From contig VZSR01000479.1 in NCBI GenBank assembly GCA_013398615.1, positions 2,864,740-2,928,739 on the forward strand: a stretch of DNA of 64,000 bases. The letters are read 5' to 3'. The DNA is from Brachypodius melanocephalos (Eukaryota; Chordata; Aves; Passeriformes; Pycnonotidae). Shown here in pieces: positions 13,745-60,496 of this stretch; the first letter of the stretch is position 1; every line of letters starts with the position of its first letter. The notes under the pieces were generated by a model, which saw nothing but the letters and a program-made list of their open reading frames with translations, was not told where the DNA came from and ran no database searches. The position numbers were made by a program, and so were the translations under genes.

Positions 13745-16272
13745 GCATTATTGAACATTTTTAGCTTTATTATTATAATAGAATTACAGTCTGACATAAA
13801 ATAAAGAGCTTTTGCTAAACTCTGTAAAGCAATACATGCTTCTGCCATAAACAACCTCTATTAGATTTAGGTTTTATTGCCACATCACTGCACTGAGGTG
13901 CAATAAACATTCAATGTCATCTTTTTAAAATTATCTCAGGAGTAAACAGAAACTGTCCTCTATAAGAGTGTATCATTATTTTCAAGGAAGACTTACTATT
14001 ATTACATGGTTTAGCAAAGCGTTGTAAAAAAGCTACATAGAGAATACCTTGTCTTTGATAAACTGTGCAGTCAAGTTTATACAGTATAATACTATTGGCA
14101 TAGACTAACTAAGAGGTGATATAATGCAATCATTGCATAGCAAAAAGCAGACTAGTTAAGTAATATTCACATCTAATGTGCAAAATGCAGACCAAAAGGT
14201 AGCTATGAATTGCTAGAAAGATAAAATGCCCTAAATGAACACACTAGTGTAACGCCAAAAATAACAAGATAAACAAGTACACAGAAGTTAAAGAGCCATA
14301 GTTTATTTTTTTCTATACATATATCTACACATGATACCAGAGATGAAACATCCCCTTTAAAATAAGATCCAATCAGATAACTTATCAAGTTCAGACAGGA
14401 CTAAATGTTAGACAATGAAGCATTATTTAAAAAAAAAATCTCTAAATCAAACATTAAATATTTCCCTTTGTAGATGGAGACTGTCAACTTTTTGATTTAT
14501 TAAGAGTTTAGAAATCACTGCCTATTAAACTTGACTCTCAGTAGCTGTTTCTCTAGAGGCTCATGTAGCACTGCTTCAAAATCCATTCAATAGCATAAAT
14601 TACATTTTTTAATTGATTCTTGCAAACATCCACCATTCTTCCAATCTCTTTGAAAAAACTTTATCTGAAAGTTTATTTCTAAGAGTTAGCAGTAATGATA
14701 CTGACTAGAATTTTTTTTTAAAGGGAGCACAATACCTGCAAAATGGACATCTTGTATTTAAAGCCCTTACATATTGTTCCTACAAATATATTGCTACAGT
14801 AAAAATGAAATGTAGTAAGTTTACTCAATAAAATCTATTTTCCTGTACATTCTTTTATGTATGACTTCTTTGTATTTAATGCTACATATATTACATCGCT
14901 TATTGTAACAGTTATGTTTCAGCAAATATAGCAGTAATATACAGATGAACTTCTGTCTTAACAAATATTTCACCATTTTTACCTACCAAATATAATCCCA
15001 TACTTTAGTGTTTATGCATGACCTGAGCAGACCAGTCATTAATCTAATAGTATACATTGGATGACATTGTCAATTTGCAAGCTGCTGTACACTTAACCAC
15101 TTTACAAATGGAATAAATTCCAAGCACTTTCTGCTTATTTAGTTTTGTAAGCTTTCCAGTACCACTGATTTATTTTTTTCCTTTAATTCGGGCTCTAAAT
15201 ATGTTTTATTGAGCATTTAACAACATATTAAGAGCTAAGAGGTGAGTCCTACTCAATGTTTTAAGAACACAACTTTAAAAAAGTAAAAAAATGTACAATC
15301 TCATGCTGCATATTTACAGTTATTATTTAAATACTATATTTTATCTTTCTGCTATTCATAAATCTCAGTCTAAAGCTTCTTTTAATGTATCATTTTATAA
15401 AAGAATACATTCAACATATCTAGAGCTTGCAAAAATTTTGTTGGTTTTTTTTGTTTTGTTTTGTTTTAACTCTCTAAAACATAGTGATGAGTAAAAGCTA
15501 TCTTTAAAGCATCCAGGAATTGTTTGGATTACACAGGTGATAGAATAGAAATTTGGGATCTGCACTTGACTGTGCAACTGGTTTTAAATCTAGTCTAGTG
15601 ACAACTTAATGCTTGGAACAAGCTTGCAGTAAGAGAGCAGATTAAAGCATTTGTTACCATTAGAACTTATGTGCTATACAGTGACAAACTGTACCTAGAG
15701 TGAGTAGATTTCCTTTCTCAGTAAAGACTATTTAATATTATAAGTCAGGTAGTTTGGAACACAGAAGAGAAAAGGGATTAGGAAAATAACATATCTTATG
15801 GGATTCAGCAAATGGAAAGCTTTACATCCTTGAAAAGATTATAAACAGTGGCTGGATAAATGATACAGTCTAGGGTGTGCATCAGGAATGTCATAAAGAA
15901 TATTTCCCCCCTCCCTAATAATCTTCTGAATAAAAATATCTTTTTCATGTATATATACTCTATCTTTTGGGAATATTCAGTATTAAGCTTGCTACAAATG
16001 GGTTTTTTTTTTCTTTTTTTTCCACACTCACATTACTCTACAACTCCTTTCTATTTCCAAAATCACTTTTCCAAAGTATATAGCTTATAATGTTCTCTCT
16101 CTCACACACAGGTTTTTTAAAATATACAGAATATATTTTACCTTTTTCTAACTAAAGAAACCTTTATTTTCTTTAAGACAGAGGCAATGAAGCAAATGGG
16201 AATTACTGTATGTGAAAAAGGGAAGCAATTCCCAGAGCAAAACATGAAACAGAACTATACGAATAAATGAGG
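13745..16272 (-). other. GABRA1: Probable GABRA1 3' untranslated region
   Basis: This AT-rich stretch follows the stop codon and has no coding potential. On the minus strand, AATAAA hexamers occur at 16168-16163 (about 105 nt after the stop), 15210-15205, 15174-15169 and 13771-13766. I favour the last as the main poly(A) site because it lies in a typical AATAAAGC context. That gives a UTR of about 2.5 kb, consistent with my recollection that alpha-1 mRNAs have long 3' UTRs. A short-UTR form using the first hexamer is possible. The end point is inferred, not seen. Confidence 0.45.
13766..13771 (-). terminator. GABRA1: Candidate distal poly(A) signal of GABRA1
   Basis: AATAAA on the minus strand, preceded by a TAATAATAA-rich run. 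Cleavage would fall about 10-30 nt further, near 13,745. It was chosen among several hexamers in the AT-rich UTR, so the assignment is tentative. Confidence 0.4.
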
Positions 16273-52958
<36,686 letters not shown>

Positions 52959-54700
52959 GGTGGACTCTGGAACTAGAAGGAAAATAACCATTAACATCTC
53001 CCACGTTAAAACAGGGAAAAGGGAAAACAGAGTATTAAGAAAAAAAAATCTGACATTGGAAACTCCTGCAGAATAATTTGATGTCAGATGATGACCTCAC
53101 AACAGCAGAGCTGATGCCATTCTGAATAAGGGTGCATGGCCTTGGCTGTTCTCCTGATTACCTTTTAGTTTCAGACCCACAGAGCGAGGATGGTTGATTT
53201 TGTGGTAAGGGTGTGTTCTTTACACGTTACTCTTGAACTTTAGCAAAACCAGTTACAAGTAAAAGCTGCTGCCCACAAACCCTGTGGCAATTCTTACTCT
53301 GTTTCCCCCTGTGTTGAAAATGTGTCAAGGCACCTCCATTGCACTTCCAGATAACCAAGTGTGGTTGCTTTTTAGTTTGACTTGAACCAGCCTGAGCCCT
53401 TCCAAAGCTCTGGGAAGGTGTCAGTGTGTGGTGAGGAGGGTGGTTCTTCCCTCACAGCCACTGCTTTGCTTTGATGATGGAAGCAACTTTCTCCTAGAGA
53501 TACAACAATCCTCTTCTCTGATATACAGCATCAGAAAAGGACTAAAATGAGCAGATTCTAGCTGTATGATCTGCTGCTACACAGGCACACCTTAGGGCTA
53601 AAGAGCACAATTCATAATGAAACCATGTGCTGACAATGTACACACTATTTCCTAAATCTCTCCCAGTCTCTGAATGCTGCTAGGAAATGGTTTTGCATTG
53701 GCAGCCTTCTCCTCTCCAAACATCTCCTGTACTCTCTCCAGGCTGAGTTACTCTCAGCTTACCTTTGAGTAAAAAGTAACACAACCCAGAAAGTTTCTTC
53801 TGCTTTCTAATAAACCATAAAATAAAAAGTTGGCTGATATTTGTGGAATCAGCGTTGCAGATTCAAATAATTGCCCAGGAGATGCTGCAGGTCCCTTTAC
53901 AGATCAATTCAATGTGTGCTGGAATACAGTCGATTTTTGGGATTCATTACATAAATGAGGTTAACAGATAGGAAGCCTGTGTTTTCCCCCAGCAATGAAT
54001 TGGAGGGGTTTTTTATGTGCCTGAGAAAATGAAGCACTGTACATAGAAACGTTGTTATATCTTTAAATAAAGCTCCCTCAATTCACTGCACACTCTCAGG
54101 GACAATTTAAATCAATAAAATACCGTTACAAAGCGGTGTGTAAGCAATGAGAGATAATTAATGCGTTTATAGGCAAATGATCGGCAGACATGCATTGAAT
54201 GGGGCTGAGCTAATCTGACTGGGTAGGAAGGAGCTGCATGTGGCAGGAAAGTCTGGATAAAGATCTTCGGGAACGAGACTGCATCTTTACTTGCCCTGCA
54301 ATCAGCTCCTTTACAAAGGGAAAGACAACATCTGTGGCTTCAAAAATCACCTTCTCCCGGTCCTGCCAACTTCTACCTTTGCAAAAGGCTCCTCGGGATG
54401 AAGAACGGAAAGTGAATTATTCCGAACTATTCTGATCTGTTGAGCTCCACACTCGCCCCCCTTCTCCCAACACCACCCCCTGCTTCGATAAACCCATCCA
54501 GGCACAATAAATCCCGAGGAAGGAAAGTTTCTTGCGCCTGGAAAAAGCAAATGTTAACAAAGACTTTGAATGAGTGTTAAAGCCCATCAGCCCCGGCCTC
54601 CCCCATCTGCACCGCCTGAGAAACCAGCGCAGGTTCTCCCATTCAAAATGGGAGCAAGAGCCACGCTTCTGGGAGCGTTTCAGCAGCGCCCACTGGAATT

Positions 54701-54731
<31 letters not shown>

Positions 54732-54732
54732 G
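54701..54732. repeat. A23G9 homopolymer pair in intron 1
   Basis: Twenty-three A directly followed by nine G, about 350 bp inside the gene from the CpG island. Purine tracts with G runs are prone to slippage and read error, so the exact lengths are uncertain. Confidence 0.85.
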
Positions 54733-55038
54733 ATTAAAAACAAAATCAGGGGTAAAAGGGGGGCATTTTGATGCATTTTGACTCACTGTGAGAGATTTGC
54801 TCCTCTCTGAGGCTCAATCGAGACTTGTTTTCCTCCCGGCATTTCAACTTTGCATCCCCCTGCCCGGAGGAGCCACCCCTCCCACCGCGCCCGCGGGAGG
54901 GAAAAACCCAAACCCAAAAAAACCCCTTCTGCGAGCGACCGGCGGAAATCAGCCCGCGCTAAAAAATAAATAAATAAGATAATCGACAATGCCCATCGAT
55001 CGCTGCGGATTTTCAAGCTGGAGGGATAGAGAGGGAAG

Positions 55039-55055
55039 AAAAAAAAAAAAAAAAA
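55039..55055. repeat. Poly(A) tract at the edge of the CpG island
   Basis: Seventeen A. On the gene strand this is a T run about 20 nt downstream of the alternative donor GCAG|GTACCG. Confidence 0.85.
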
Positions 55056-55153
55056 TCACCCCGATCCGGCGGTACCTGCGGAAAGAGAGGAGAGGAGCCG
55101 CCCGCGCTCCTGGACGCGGTGCCCGCAGCCGGGAGCGCCCGGAGGGATGCGGG

Positions 55154-55217
55154 CGTGTGTCCGTGTGTGTCCGTGTGTCCGTGTGTGTCCGTGTGCCCGC
55201 GTGTGCCCGCGTGCGCG
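55154..55217. repeat. GTGTCC/GTGCCC microsatellite in the CpG island
   Basis: Imperfect tandem units of GTGTGTCC and GTGTCC grade into GTGTGCCCGC. On the gene strand the run is CA-rich (ACACACGG units) and lies about 31 nt downstream of the candidate exon-1 donor at 55249. Alternating purine-pyrimidine tracts of this kind can adopt Z-DNA. Confidence 0.85.
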
Positions 55218-55248
55218 GCCGGGGGTGCGAGCCAAGAGCCGCCCTTAC

Positions 55249-55450
55249 CGGAGCCCCGGGGCGCGGGTCCGCGGCGCCGCTGCCCGGCGCTGCCCTGCCG
55301 GGTGCCCGCCCGCCGGCGCGGAGACTGCGCGGCTCCGGCTCCGCCGCTCACTCCGCCTCGACCATCGCCGCCGCTGCTCCGCTCCTCCCGGGCTCGGCAC
55401 ACGAAATTTTCTCTCTTCCCGGTATTCCGACCGCCGCTATACAACAAAAG
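55249..55450 (-). other. GABRA1: Candidate non-coding first exon of GABRA1 in the CpG island
   Basis: The start codon lies only 8-13 nt inside exon 2, so at least one upstream 5' UTR exon is needed. Within the CpG island, on the same strand and 2.3 kb upstream, a strong donor CTCCG|GTAAGG ends a GC-rich stretch at 55249. A second donor-like site (GCAG|GTACCG) lies at about 55075-55076 and could serve an alternative or longer first exon. The 5' end at about 55,450 is a guess; no TATA box is convincing. Mammalian GABRA1 is known to use alternative 5' non-coding exons, so several starts are plausible. Confidence 0.4.
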
Positions 55451-56297
55451 CTTTCTCTTTACCAAGACAGTAGTAATACGTCCCAGGGTAAACCGGATGT
55501 GAAATAGGCTGTGACTTCATGCCAGAGAGATTTTATTTTAGAAAGGAAGGTGGTACCAAGCTCTCATCTAGAGACCAATCCGCCCATTTTTTATATGCAG
55601 CACAATTTAACTTCCAGTGCTCTCGCCCTAATCCCCTTCTTTCTGGCTGCAGACTCAAATCCTTCTACAATCTGCAGCATTATTATTACTGGGGGGGAGG
55701 CTGCGCGGCCGGGGGAGGCTGCGCTGAGCATCTTTAGACACTTGCAGTTTACAAAACAGTCTATTTTAAGGGTTGTACATTAAAAATATAACCGATCCGC
55801 GTTAGCGTTCAACCTTTGATGGAATATTTAGTCGCGGCATAAATATGAATGAAGGCTGGCCAGGGGTGTAGAGGATGCAGCACTACGCGCGTGTGCCCAT
55901 AGCCTGTGTGTACCTATAGGGACCTGGCGGCAGAGCACGGCTCGGAGCAGACGGGCACACAGATGCTGTGCAATATTAATTAAACGCAGGTAACGCGCAT
56001 TTTGGGCGAGACCCGCAGGAAACCAGCTCCAGGAGCAGGCGGCTCTCCCCCACTCCCACACGCCGGTGGTCGGGCAGGTGGCACGTTTGCCCGGCGCGGT
56101 CCCGAGGCTCGGCTGAGGGCTGTGCCCGGGGGCTACCAGCCCCTGCCCGCTGTCCCGCTGTCCCTCGGGGCCCCGCCGGGCACCGGAGCCGAGACATTGC
56201 CGGCAGAGCCCGCGGAGCGCCCGGCTGGGTCCCGCGGCGGGGGCGGCTTTGGCCGTGTCCTGCCCCACCCGCCGTGCCCGGGTCCTGCCCCACACCA

Positions 56298-56303
56298 ACG
56301 TCA
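56298..56303 (-). promoter_or_regulatory. CRE-like half site upstream of GABRA1
   Basis: The minus strand reads TGACGT followed by TG, inside AACGTGACGTTGG. This is a cyclic-AMP-response half site within the CpG island, about 0.9 kb upstream of the candidate first exon. CREB and ICER control of GABRA1 through a CRE has been reported in mammals; equivalence of this site is only an inference. Confidence 0.25.
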
Positions 56304-58991
56304 CGTTAACCCCTGGCCAGACCTCCCCCCACCCCGGGATGGGAACGAGCCCGGCGGGCTCCAGCACTTCAGCGGAGAAACAAGGAGAAAGTTGGATGCA
56401 TCAGGTCCGGAGAGGTGCCGGTGTGCGGGGGAGCGCTGGCAGCGCTCACCTGCCCGGCGCAGGTTCTCTATCGTGCCTGGAGCTCCCGGCGCCTTTCAGC
56501 GCCTCCAGCCTTCTGCAGAGATACCAGACACTGCTGCCACGAGCACAGCCTGGTCAGCTGTCCCTGCTCTGGTTAATGCAAAGATAAAAGGAAGTCCTTC
56601 AACAGTATCTCTTGCTATTAAAGCACTACCAGCATCTGTGGGGTGAAAAAAAATTTCCTCATATCATATGCACCTACTGGATTTGAAATACTATCTGCTT
56701 TCCCTCTTCTTCTGTCAACGCCATCACTGATTCATTTTCTCTTCCCTCCTATGATGCTGCTCCAAGGGAGATCAAAATCCATATATCTTGTCAGAGATAA
56801 CCTGAATATCTTATATTACAGTTAAGCTATCTGTTGAAAGCTTTATCCACATTTTTAAATGAAATATTGCACATCCTCATGAAATGCATGATCTCTTTGT
56901 CTCTTGTAACAGCACAAGAAGGTTTTGATTTGACCCAAGAAACCAATGACATTCATAGCTAAGGCTGGCAATAACTTCCAAGGTGGCAATCATTTTGGAT
57001 AAGTGCCTGATATAACAGTCTAAACACTGCAATGATTTCCCTAAGCACAAGGAAAATTGAAATTTTGTTTATCCAAGTCCCTTAGTGCACCAAGTTACCC
57101 AGTCATTATGATCAGCACTGAATAGCCACAGGTTATTTTAAAGGCTTGCGATGGACTTTTTGCTTAGTTTCTTGGCATTTCCAATATAGTTCGTCTCATT
57201 TTGATTCAAGGCTGTTAGCAGTGCACAGAAAAGTAGGGAACAGAAAAACCTACCCACTTCCCAATGAAATTATAAGTAGTGACTTTTCAAATCACTATTG
57301 CATAAACACAATCTTAGTGGCTAGACATTTTTTTCAAATATGCAATGTTTTCACTTTCATTTGCTCTTAGCTAACACCATTTACTATGTTTTTGTTCTTC
57401 CACTGAAGCACAAAAGAGCTTTGCTTAAGAGCAGGTAAACTGAGGTCCTCACCTGAGTTTACAAAAGCAACACAATGGATTTTTATTAAAGTACATGGAC
57501 ATTTTGTGTCTGTAAAACCACTGAGATTCATTCCCCTGTCAAAAAGGCATTAATTACATTCTTACAACGACCTTAAACTATTTTTTCTAGGTTAATAATA
57601 ATATGTTTGCAAAAATAAATAAATATTCAACATAGCTTTGATATTTTGTTTTCTCCTTCATTAGGCATGAACAAAGAGCTTGTAAGGATATTTGCTCTGT
57701 GTGTGTGTCTGTGATAGGTGGCTGGACAGAAAGATGGGCTGAAAAGTGAGTGATTGAATGGACAGGGATTCATAGACCTCTGTGCACAAAAATCTGAGCA
57801 ACTGGAAAGCTCCAGCAGTTTCGGAGCCCATGTGATATAGCCTTGCATCCTATAGTTTTCTTGAATTTTTTTAATTTGTGTATACACAACGGCAACTAGT
57901 TTTAGTTTACTAAAGTGTCAAGGGTTACACATGGTGTTCTTTGCCTTTTTGCCTCCATGGACACAATTGCTATGTGCCAAAGGATTCTGTGTTTTCCTGA
58001 GTTCTCACTGGGTGAAAATATTGACCTAAAATTGGAAGTTTGCTCATTCTCTCTCTAATTCGCATCTGCTCAGAAAGTAGGACATGGCTGAGATTCCTGT
58101 CCATCAGTGCTCACATGTAACCCAGATTTTATCTTTTCCTTTCAAAAGCTGTTATTGCAGTTATCATGTCATTCCATAGTAAACGCTAAAAATATTTGGA
58201 TGTAATCAAACAAATAGGTTGGTTTATGATGGATCATGCTATCAAAACAACTGCCTTAAAAATACAAAAGAAAATACAAATTGTTTTTACCAACAAAAAT
58301 GCTCTTTTGAAGGAAAAAAGCTAAGTGTCTTGCAATTCTTACTTTTTCCCTTTTCCATCTGAATTCCACTGACCTAATCCAACCACGACTAGGAGTAATG
58401 CATTTATCAAATAAATCCATCTGTGGATTTCAGGCACCTGACTTAAGAGAATGTCTTTGAAAATCTCAAGCTATACATAGGAAAGTGCATAGTGCCAGTG
58501 GGTCTTAGGGTCATATGATTTCATTCTTGAACAAATTGTTCAAATGAGAAGGGAAAGATGCCTTTGAGCATCCAGGTAACTCAGTAGTAGGGGATGAGCA
58601 TCTCTGCAGTTTCACAGTCACATTTGGAAAAGGAAGATGTCAGGCAGATGTGGTTTTTTTCAAGACAGCTTTATGACTTCACAAAGTTTTCAAAAAGAGT
58701 TTGTCTTTCATGTAATACAGGAATGGAGAGCTATATGCTTTAAAAACAATATTATTAAATACAGTCAGCCAAATCAAGCCTGACACAGCTCTGTGCAGTG
58801 CTTTGAACCCCCATGTTAGTGCAAGTCATTAGTAGCAGTGAAGTTAAACCAATTGAATCCTAATTTGGGAAAATATATTTGTTAAATGATGGATTAAAAT
58901 TGACATAGAGAAAGATTTTCAGCATAGTTAGAACTTCTTTTGCTTTTAAATTTCTAGTAAGCACTTTTTGAAATCTGGCCTATTCCTTTGG

Positions 58992-59021
58992 TATATATAC
59001 ATATACATATATATATATAGT
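58992..59021. repeat. TA/CATA microsatellite upstream of GABRA1
   Basis: A short run of alternating TA with CATA interruptions in AT-rich upstream DNA. Confidence 0.9.
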
Positions 59022-60440
59022 ATTTAAATAGGTCACCTGGAATGAATATATTTTTTCAGCATTATGGTTTTTTATCATATTGTTCTTTGTGTAGGCAAAA
59101 CATACATATGTTTTATTTTAGTTTAGGAATATAGAAAACAACTGAAATTCCACAGCAGAATGCTTTGACACAATGTGTCCTGAATAGCCAAGGGATTTGA
59201 ATAAAGCAAATGAAACTCAGAGATTTACTGGCATACAGCAGATCAGATGAAGAATTAAAACAGAAAGACCATCTGCTCCAAAGCTTTGAGCTCTGTTATT
59301 TACAAGTCCTGCTCGTGTGATTAAATGGAAATATTTTGTAAAATATATGACTCCAATTTGATTTCCACTTTAATGTGTTTCAGTAATATATCAAAGCACA
59401 GTTGTTAACCCTTTAGTAGACATAACAAAATTCAATGGCCTAACTTTTCACCTCCTTTAATTTACAGCCACAGTAAAGAAAATAGGATATATACTTGTCA
59501 CTTAGTGGTGGATTTTTGTAAAAGGCAAGTGATGATATATAATAAAAGTTCAGTCTCTTTTTGCCTCTTCCATTTTAAAATAGGGTTTTATTCATCATCT
59601 CTTTCCTCTTCAAAAAATTAGTAGATAGAGAAAAAAGAGTAGAAACCTTCAGGGGAATGCAACTGGGAATCTTCATGAAAACAAGTTGCACTGTTTTCAA
59701 AGAGTCAGTCTCACAATGTCCATCAAAGACATGTGACTGCTCTTTCTAGAACTGTGTTGAAAATTGGAAGTAGCACTTCTTTGAACCCATTATCTATTAA
59801 AAATGGAATAAAGAGATAAAATAGCTGATGGCCAGAAACTTAGAGAGGATGATTGTCTCTTGAGTTTTAAAGCCTTTAAGTACAGTATTTCAAACAGAAA
59901 ACCCAGTTGCTGACAAGTTTCTCAAATTTTCTAATCCACAGAGGCAACAATTAATTATGCCTTGCCATGCTATTGCCAAACATCACCACAAAATTTAATC
60001 TATAAAGCCAAAAATGGGGGGTTCTTTCCTAAATAATAATAGGATTTCTTGTTTGATGTCAGAAAGGAAGAGTGGGCTATTAATCTATTTTCTAAAAAAA
60101 CCCATTGTGGAATTTACCAAAACCACCAAAAAGAACAAAGGTCACAACTGGGAGCTTTTGGGGATTACAGAAGACTTGTAAATCCAGTGGTGCTCATTGA
60201 TGAGATCTTTGTCAGGAGCTTTTCCTCCAGCAGCTGGATTTGTCTGCAGTGGAATGCAAGCACCATCTGGGGTTATCTCTGACACTCTCACTGCTGCTGC
60301 TGAGGTGAACTCTTGGCCAGAGCTCTGCAGCCTCCTGGAGCTGTCACTGTACAAGATCAGCTGTCCTAAACAGCTCTCCCCACAGAACACAAGGAGAGGA
60401 CTCCTGGCCTGGTGGTGTGTCAATCAGTTATGCTCCAAAA

Positions 60441-60496
60441 ATAAATAATTTTAATAAATAATTTTAAAAATAAATAATTTTAAAGTAAATAATTTT
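60441..60496. repeat. Tandem ATAAATAATTTTA repeat
   Basis: Four imperfect copies of a 13-16-bp unit (ATAAATAATTTTA) in upstream non-coding DNA. Every unit is A/T only except one G. Confidence 0.85.

Larger units (their letters stand above)
52973..55248 (-). other. GABRA1: GABRA1 intron 1 (candidate)
   Basis: About 2.3 kb if exon 1 ends at 55249. It changes from AT-rich near exon 2 to GC-rich at the CpG island, and includes the A23G9 tract, the poly(A) at 55039 and the CA-type repeat. Confidence 0.5.
55060..56560. promoter_or_regulatory. GABRA1: CpG island at the 5' end of GABRA1
   Basis: This is the only strongly GC- and CpG-rich block in an otherwise AT-rich window, with two lobes at about 55,070-55,420 and 55,690-56,540. 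It sits directly upstream of the first coding exon on the minus strand and most likely contains the promoter. The right lobe has a short direct repeat (GGGGGAGGCTGCGC twice, about 55,692-55,726). Long frames that stay open here on both strands reflect GC richness and are not genes. Confidence 0.8.

Noticed and set aside
55013..55465. 150-codon minus-strand frame at the GABRA1 5' end
   Set aside because: It translates the CA repeat and the poly(T) tract; it lies in 5' UTR and intron sequence and is not a plausible protein.
56002..56646. 214-codon plus-strand frame in the CpG island
   Set aside because: Stop codons are rare by chance in GC-rich DNA; the product is low-complexity P/G/A/R, overlaps equally long minus-strand frames and resembles no family.
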